NCBI GenBank assembly: GCA_900556255.1
Contig: USNZ01000033.1
Coordinates: 1 to 9,139 of the forward strand
Reading direction: 5' to 3'
DNA: 9,139 nt
From: an uncultured Oscillospiraceae bacterium
GTDB lineage: Bacteria > Bacillota > Clostridia > Oscillospirales > Ruminococcaceae
The first letter of the stretch is position 1. Each line of letters begins with the position of its first letter. The translations under genes and the position numbers were made by a program. A model generated the notes under the pieces. That model ran no database searches. It saw only the letters and a program-made list of their open reading frames with translations, and was not told the DNA's origin. This document shows positions 5,673-9,139 of this stretch, piece by piece.

Positions 5673-7090
5673 TAATCGTGCCGGATGGCTTCCAGCGCGC
5701 TGATTTTCACTGCTTTATTGGCGGGCACAATGCCGGCCACAAAGCCCACAACGGTGGCAAACACCAGTGCACCCAACACCAGCCACGGAGGAATGACCGA
5801 AATCGTTGTGCTGCCGGCACCCATATACATGCCGCCGCCCATCATACCCGACAGGTCGATGCCGCCGTCCTGACCCAGCACACCCAAAATGGTGGATATG
5901 TTGTTCAGCACCAGGCTGGCCAGCAGGCTGAACGCCACGCCCAGCACGCCGCCCATAAAGCCGATGCAGGAGCTTTCCAGCAAAAACATCGTGCGAATGT
6001 TGTTCAGCTCGCACCCCAGCACCTTCATGACGCCGATCTCGCGCGTGCGCTCGTAGATAGCCATCGTCATGGTGTTGATGATGTTGATGGCCGCCACCAG
6101 CAAAGAAACCGCCGCTACACCGCCAAAAATCATCTGGCTGCGCATGGTCTGCTTATTCATTTCCTCGCGCTGCTGGCTCATGGAGTAGGTGTTGCTGTAA
6201 CCCAACTCGTGGATGGCTTCCTCGACGTCGGGCACGTTTTTCAAATCGTCCACCTTGACGTAGACCTGCTGGTAGTTCTGCTCGTTCGTGGTGATGCGCG
6301 CCATCTTGTTATAGATACCTTCCAGCATCTTCAGATCCGCCACGCGCATGACAAAGCCGCTGTCGGTAAAGTAGCCCTTGGCGTAGTCCTGCTGCAGAAC
6401 ACCGACGATCTCCAGCTCCCACGTCTGGCTCTTTTGGCTCGACCCCTCGCCGTAGGAGAGGGTCAGCGTCATTTTATCCTTGTCGATGTCCACAAACGGC
6501 GGCAGCGGGTCGCCCTTGGCATCGGTCATGCCCTGCCAGCGGTACCGCTTGGAGCTGGTTTCGCTTTTGCGGGTATCCTCAAAGCCGTAGCCCGCATTGG
6601 CACCCACCAATATGGGAATTTTGGTTGCCTTGCTGCTGCCGCCGCCCTCGGGCAGCCATTTGCCGCTTTGCAGGGCAAAGCCCATCGGCTCCAGCGCCGC
6701 CGGGTCGATGCCCACCACGTTGTACAACTGGGTCTGGTAGCGCCCGTTTTTGCCGGCGCTGATGGTGCCGTTTAAGTTGTACGCCTCGGCGTAGGCGGTG
6801 GCGGCCACCACATGGTCCAGCTTTTTGATGTTCTCGATGGCGGCGTCATCCAGATGGATGGTCTTGCCGTTGGCATCCACCAACGTGCCGTAGCCGTAGA
6901 TCTGCACCTGCGTCAGGTCGCCCCAGCTTTGCAGCATTTCGTCGTTGGCCTGCGTCTGCGCGATGCCCAGCGAGATCATAAGCACCACCATGCAGGTGCC
7001 GATGACCACGCCGATGAGCGTCAGCGCGGTACGTCCCTTGCGGCGCGCCAGATTGCGGGCCGACAGGACAATTTCGTCAGATATCTTCAT
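5672..7090 (-). CDS. MacB/FtsX-family ABC transporter permease
   Basis: A 472-residue membrane subunit of a type VII-like (MacB/LolCE/FtsX) ABC system. TM1 is at about 21-45 after the basic N-terminus SARNLARRKGRTALT. A large extracytoplasmic MacB-type domain covers about 46-315. TM2 (about 320-343) is followed by the hallmark YERTREIGVMKVLG loop (346-359). TM3 is at about 367-395 and TM4 at about 432-455, ending in the family motif PANKAVKISALEAIRHD (456-472). The loop between TM3 and TM4 has an unusual Gly/Met-rich stretch, DLSGMMGGGMYMGAG (412-426). The ATG at 7088-7090 lies inside the end of the upstream gene (14-nt overlap) with GAGG 6 nt before it, implying translational coupling. Such permeases usually perform mechanotransmission (export of peptides or antibiotics, or lipoprotein handling) and do not form a classical substrate channel. 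The cargo is unknown. Confidence 0.93.
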   Translation of the reverse strand: MKISDEIVLSARNLARRKGRTALTLIGVVIGTCMVVLMISLGIAQTQANDEMLQSWGDLTQVQIYGYGTLVDANGKTIHLDDAAIENIKKLDHVVAATAYAEAYNLNGTISAGKNGRYQTQLYNVVGIDPAALEPMGFALQSGKWLPEGGGSSKATKIPILVGANAGYGFEDTRKSETSSKRYRWQGMTDAKGDPLPPFVDIDKDKMTLTLSYGEGSSQKSQTWELEIVGVLQQDYAKGYFTDSGFVMRVADLKMLEGIYNKMARITTNEQNYQQVYVKVDDLKNVPDVEEAIHELGYSNTYSMSQQREEMNKQTMRSQMIFGGVAAVSLLVAAINIINTMTMAIYERTREIGVMKVLGCELNNIRTMFLLESSCIGFMGGVLGVAFSLLASLVLNNISTILGVLGQDGGIDLSGMMGGGMYMGAGSTTISVIPPWLVLGALVFATVVGFVAGIVPANKAVKISALEAIRHD

Positions 7091-8492
7091 CGTCGTCCTC
7101 GGCTTCCAGATTTGCCAGTGCCTTGGCCTTCTTGCGTTTGCGCACCACGACCACGATCACCACGACCACAGCCGCGCCGCCCAGAACGATCAGCGCCCAG
7201 CCCCATACGGGCAGGCCGGTCTGCTGGGGTTCGTCGGGCATAGGTTCTTCCATGCCGGGGTCCATGCCGCCCATGTTGTCAGCGTATTCCTCGGCGGTGG
7301 CGGTAAAGTCCTTGCTGACGGTCTGGATCTTGCCGTTGGCGTCCTCGTAAGACAGGGTGATGGTGCCGGAGATAGTCCCTGCGGCATCGGGGGTGATGTC
7401 AAAATCCACGCTGCCCTCGCTGCCGGCGTTCAGGTTGCCGAGGTACTGGTAGCTTTCGCTGCCGATGTTGGTGCCGGTCAGGCGGGCTTCGAGGTTGCCC
7501 AGCTCACGCTTGCCCTTGTTGACGTAGGACAGCGAGACGCTGGCGGTGTCGCCGACGTTGACGGTGTCCGGCATTTCCAGCTGGCCGACTTCAAAGCGGT
7601 TGGGCTGGGTGACGGGGACGGAAACGGTGAACGGGGTGGCGTTGGCAGCCGTGCCGGAATCGGCACCCGTGCCGGTCAGCGTGACGCTGATATCGGCCAC
7701 GGTACCGGCAAAACCGGCGCTGGGCAGCACATTGAAATTGAGGTTTTTGGTGGTCTTGGGGGCCAGCGTACCGACGTACTGGGTCAGGCTGCCGCCGCTT
7801 AAAGAAACGTTTTCGGGCAGGTTCAGGGTGACGATGACGTCGTTGAGGTTCTCGTTGCCGTCGGTGGCGTAGACGCCCAGAGAGAGGGTGAACTCCTCAC
7901 CCGCGGTGACGACCTCGCCGTAGCCGGAGGTGCGCACCATCAGGGAGGGGGTCTTGGCGTTCTCTTTGCTAGCCAGGACGCACTGACCCAATACCAAGGT
8001 TTTCTCAGTGTGACTTAACGCTGTGCCACTATAGGAAACATCGATAGGTAGTTGGTTAGATGTGCCGTTGTACACCACGTCACGGAACAGCAGGTTGTAG
8101 TTCCAGTAATAGCCGTTGTTGTCATCCTGTTTATAGGACATCTGCCCCACCTCACCGATGCCGGTGTAGGTGAAATCGGTGCAGTTGATGCGCGCCGCAA
8201 TGTTGGAAGGATTCAGGTTATCCAACTGGCCGGCGTTGAAGTCTGCAATCTGCACAACAATGTTGATGTGGTCGCCTTTTTTGACGGTGGTCACCTCGCC
8301 GCCCGCAACGTCGGTGACAGCGTAGGCCACCACATGCAAATCGCTGCTTTGCTGCTCGGCGGGAGGCGTGGGCGCAGCGGACGGGGACGGGGACGGGACG
8401 GGGGTCGCTTCGGTTTCCCCCTCGGCAAAGGCGGGCACAGCCAGGGCAAAAACCAGGCATACAGCCAAAAGTACAGTCAGAATACGTTTCAA
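7077..8492 (-). CDS. Secreted, C-terminally anchored CARDB/COG1361-like protein
   Basis: 471 residues encoded between an ABC ATPase and its permease. It has an N-terminal signal peptide (MKRILTVLLAVCLVFALAVP) with likely cleavage after AFA (residue 23), and a Pro/Ser/Thr linker (28-48). Three beta-rich segments follow: about 51-158; 172-283 with EEFTLSLGVYATDG...NDVIVTLNLPENV; and 288-390 with VNVGDTASVSLSYVNKGKRELGN, typical of CARDB/NEW3 or COG1361 domains. A Met/Pro/Glu-rich spacer (396-424), one membrane helix (about 428-450), a basic stop-transfer RKRKK and an acidic tail (EDDDEDI) complete it. The start is TTG, set by GGAGG 8 nt upstream. It probably acts outside the membrane as a ligand-binding or scaffold partner of the permease. 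It is not a MacA-like adaptor: no coiled-coil or lipoyl hairpin is visible. The precise function is unknown. Confidence 0.85.
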   Translation of the reverse strand: MKRILTVLLAVCLVFALAVPAFAEGETEATPVPSPSPSAAPTPPAEQQSSDLHVVAYAVTDVAGGEVTTVKKGDHINIVVQIADFNAGQLDNLNPSNIAARINCTDFTYTGIGEVGQMSYKQDDNNGYYWNYNLLFRDVVYNGTSNQLPIDVSYSGTALSHTEKTLVLGQCVLASKENAKTPSLMVRTSGYGEVVTAGEEFTLSLGVYATDGNENLNDVIVTLNLPENVSLSGGSLTQYVGTLAPKTTKNLNFNVLPSAGFAGTVADISVTLTGTGADSGTAANATPFTVSVPVTQPNRFEVGQLEMPDTVNVGDTASVSLSYVNKGKRELGNLEARLTGTNIGSESYQYLGNLNAGSEGSVDFDITPDAAGTISGTITLSYEDANGKIQTVSKDFTATAEEYADNMGGMDPGMEEPMPDEPQQTGLPVWGWALIVLGGAAVVVVIVVVVRKRKKAKALANLEAEDDDEDI

Positions 8493-8505
8493 AGTAGGTT
8501 CCTCC
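8493..8505 (-). promoter_or_regulatory. Ribosome binding site that fixes a TTG start
   Basis: On the minus strand GGAGG (8505-8501) is followed by AACCTACT (8 nt) and TTG at 8492-8490. The TTG directly precedes the signal-peptide codons for KRILTVLL, and no ATG or GTG lies nearby in frame, so TTG is the start. Confidence 0.8.
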
Positions 8506-8513
8506 GTTTATGT

Positions 8514-9139
8514 TTACTTTTCCTTGGCGGCGTCACCGCCGATGGCAAGATCCCCTTGTAAATCGGCAAACAGGGCGTCGCGGTTGCGCTGCTTGGTGGC
8601 GGCGTCCTGCACGATGCTGGACTGCACCTTGCCGTCCAGAATCGTCACGATGCGGTCGGCACAGTTTGCCAGCTCCGGCTCGTGGGTGACCATGACAAAG
8701 GTCACGCCCTGATTTTTGGAAAGCTCCAGCATACGGTACAGCACCTGCTTGCTGGTGCGGGAGTCGAGGTTGCCGGTGGGTTCGTCGGCAAAAATGACCT
8801 TGGGGTTGCTGACAAAGGCGCGGGCAATGCCCACACGCTGCTGCTGACCGCCGGACATTTCGGTGGGCAGGTGGTTGGCGCGCCCCAAAAGCCCCATGCT
8901 TTTCAGCTCGGCGCGGGCGCGGCGCAGACGCACTTTTTTGGAAACGCCCTTGAACATCAGCGGCAGCGCGACGTTTTCGGCGGCGGTCATCGTGGGCAGC
9001 AAATTGTAGCTTTGGAAGATAAAGCCCAGATGCTCCTGCCGAAAGCGCGCCAGTTCGGTTTCGGTCATGGCGCTGATCTCGTGCCGACCGATGAACACCT
9101 TGCCCTTGGTGGGCTTTTCCAGCCCGGCCAGCTGGTTCA
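8514..9139 (-). CDS. MacB/LolD-type ABC transporter ATP-binding protein (5' end outside window)
   Basis: The ATPase of the same system; 207 residues are visible and the frame stays open to the right edge, so the N-terminus with Walker A lies outside. The visible part starts NQLAGLEKPTKGKVFIGRHEIS, just after where Walker A would be. The Q-loop is GFIFQSYNLLPTMTAAENV, the ABC signature MSGGQQQRVGIARAF, and Walker B VIFADEPTGNLDS (including the D-loop). The H-loop is in MVTHEPEL. This pattern, particularly ADEPTGNLD and the LLPTMTAAENV stretch, is typical of the MacB/LolD/FtsE group. A roughly 30-residue C-terminal tail (DAATKQRNRDALFADL...) follows the core. The stop at 8514-8516 lies 21 nt before the CARDB-like gene, so all three genes form one transcription unit. 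A GTG inside the visible frame at 9098 is not the true start because the homologous fold continues upstream. Confidence 0.95.
   Translation of the reverse strand, partial: NQLAGLEKPTKGKVFIGRHEISAMTETELARFRQEHLGFIFQSYNLLPTMTAAENVALPLMFKGVSKKVRLRRARAELKSMGLLGRANHLPTEMSGGQQQRVGIARAFVSNPKVIFADEPTGNLDSRTSKQVLYRMLELSKNQGVTFVMVTHEPELANCADRIVTILDGKVQSSIVQDAATKQRNRDALFADLQGDLAIGGDAAKEK

Noticed and set aside
5678..7802. Long plus-strand open frames across the permease and CARDB-like genes
   Set aside because: Antisense shadows of genes that have clear domains and ribosome sites on the minus strand.
9096..9098. GTG start for the MacB/LolD-type ATPase
   Set aside because: The frame continues to the window edge with residues matching the region just after Walker A, so the gene is truncated by the window and does not start here.
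1..9139. CRISPR arrays, tRNA or rRNA genes, insertion sequences
   Set aside because: No regularly spaced repeats, tRNA-like cloverleaf, rRNA stretch or transposase was seen on either strand.

Overview
The window looks like chromosomal DNA from a GC-rich gut Firmicute of the Oscillospiraceae/Ruminococcaceae type (Faecalibacterium, Subdoligranulum or Gemmiger relatives). The grounds are strong GC bias at third codon positions, Gram-positive Shine-Dalgarno sites, two TTG starts, a lipoprotein substrate-binding protein, a sugar importer with no ATPase gene beside it, and a palindromic intergenic element of a kind I remember from that group. No phylogenetic marker is present, so the assignment is an inference.

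Region 1 (1-3167, minus strand) is a CUT1-type carbohydrate ABC importer. Transcription runs from the binding lipoprotein (3167 to 1815) through a MalF-like permease (1705 to 785) to a MalG-like permease (770 to beyond base 1). Region 2 (3168-3843) is an unusually long divergent intergenic stretch with a good sigma-A promoter at each end, operator-like inverted repeats, several small GC-rich hairpins, and a 19-base match to the Gateway attB1 site. Region 3 (3844-5391, plus strand) holds an SGNH/GDSL esterase of the MsAcT/arylesterase type and an RpiR-family HTH-SIS regulator. The natural reading of regions 1-3 is one regulated locus: the RpiR protein senses a phosphosugar and controls both the importer and the cytoplasmic esterase, which would remove acyl groups from the imported sugar. 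A shared motif, AGAAA-N5-TTTCATTT, sits in both promoters and is the best operator candidate.

Region 4 (5392-5671) lies between converging operons. It holds a palindromic MITE-like element made of several hairpins, then a perfect 17-bp bidirectional terminator. Region 5 (5672-9139, minus strand) is a second ABC system of the MacB/LolD-FtsX type. It encodes an ATPase (5' end outside the window), a secreted CARDB/COG1361-like protein with one C-terminal membrane anchor, and a four-helix MacB/FtsX-like permease. The genes are tightly spaced or overlapping. The anchored beta-sandwich protein occupies the slot where a MacA-like adaptor is usually encoded, which makes this the least described system in the window.
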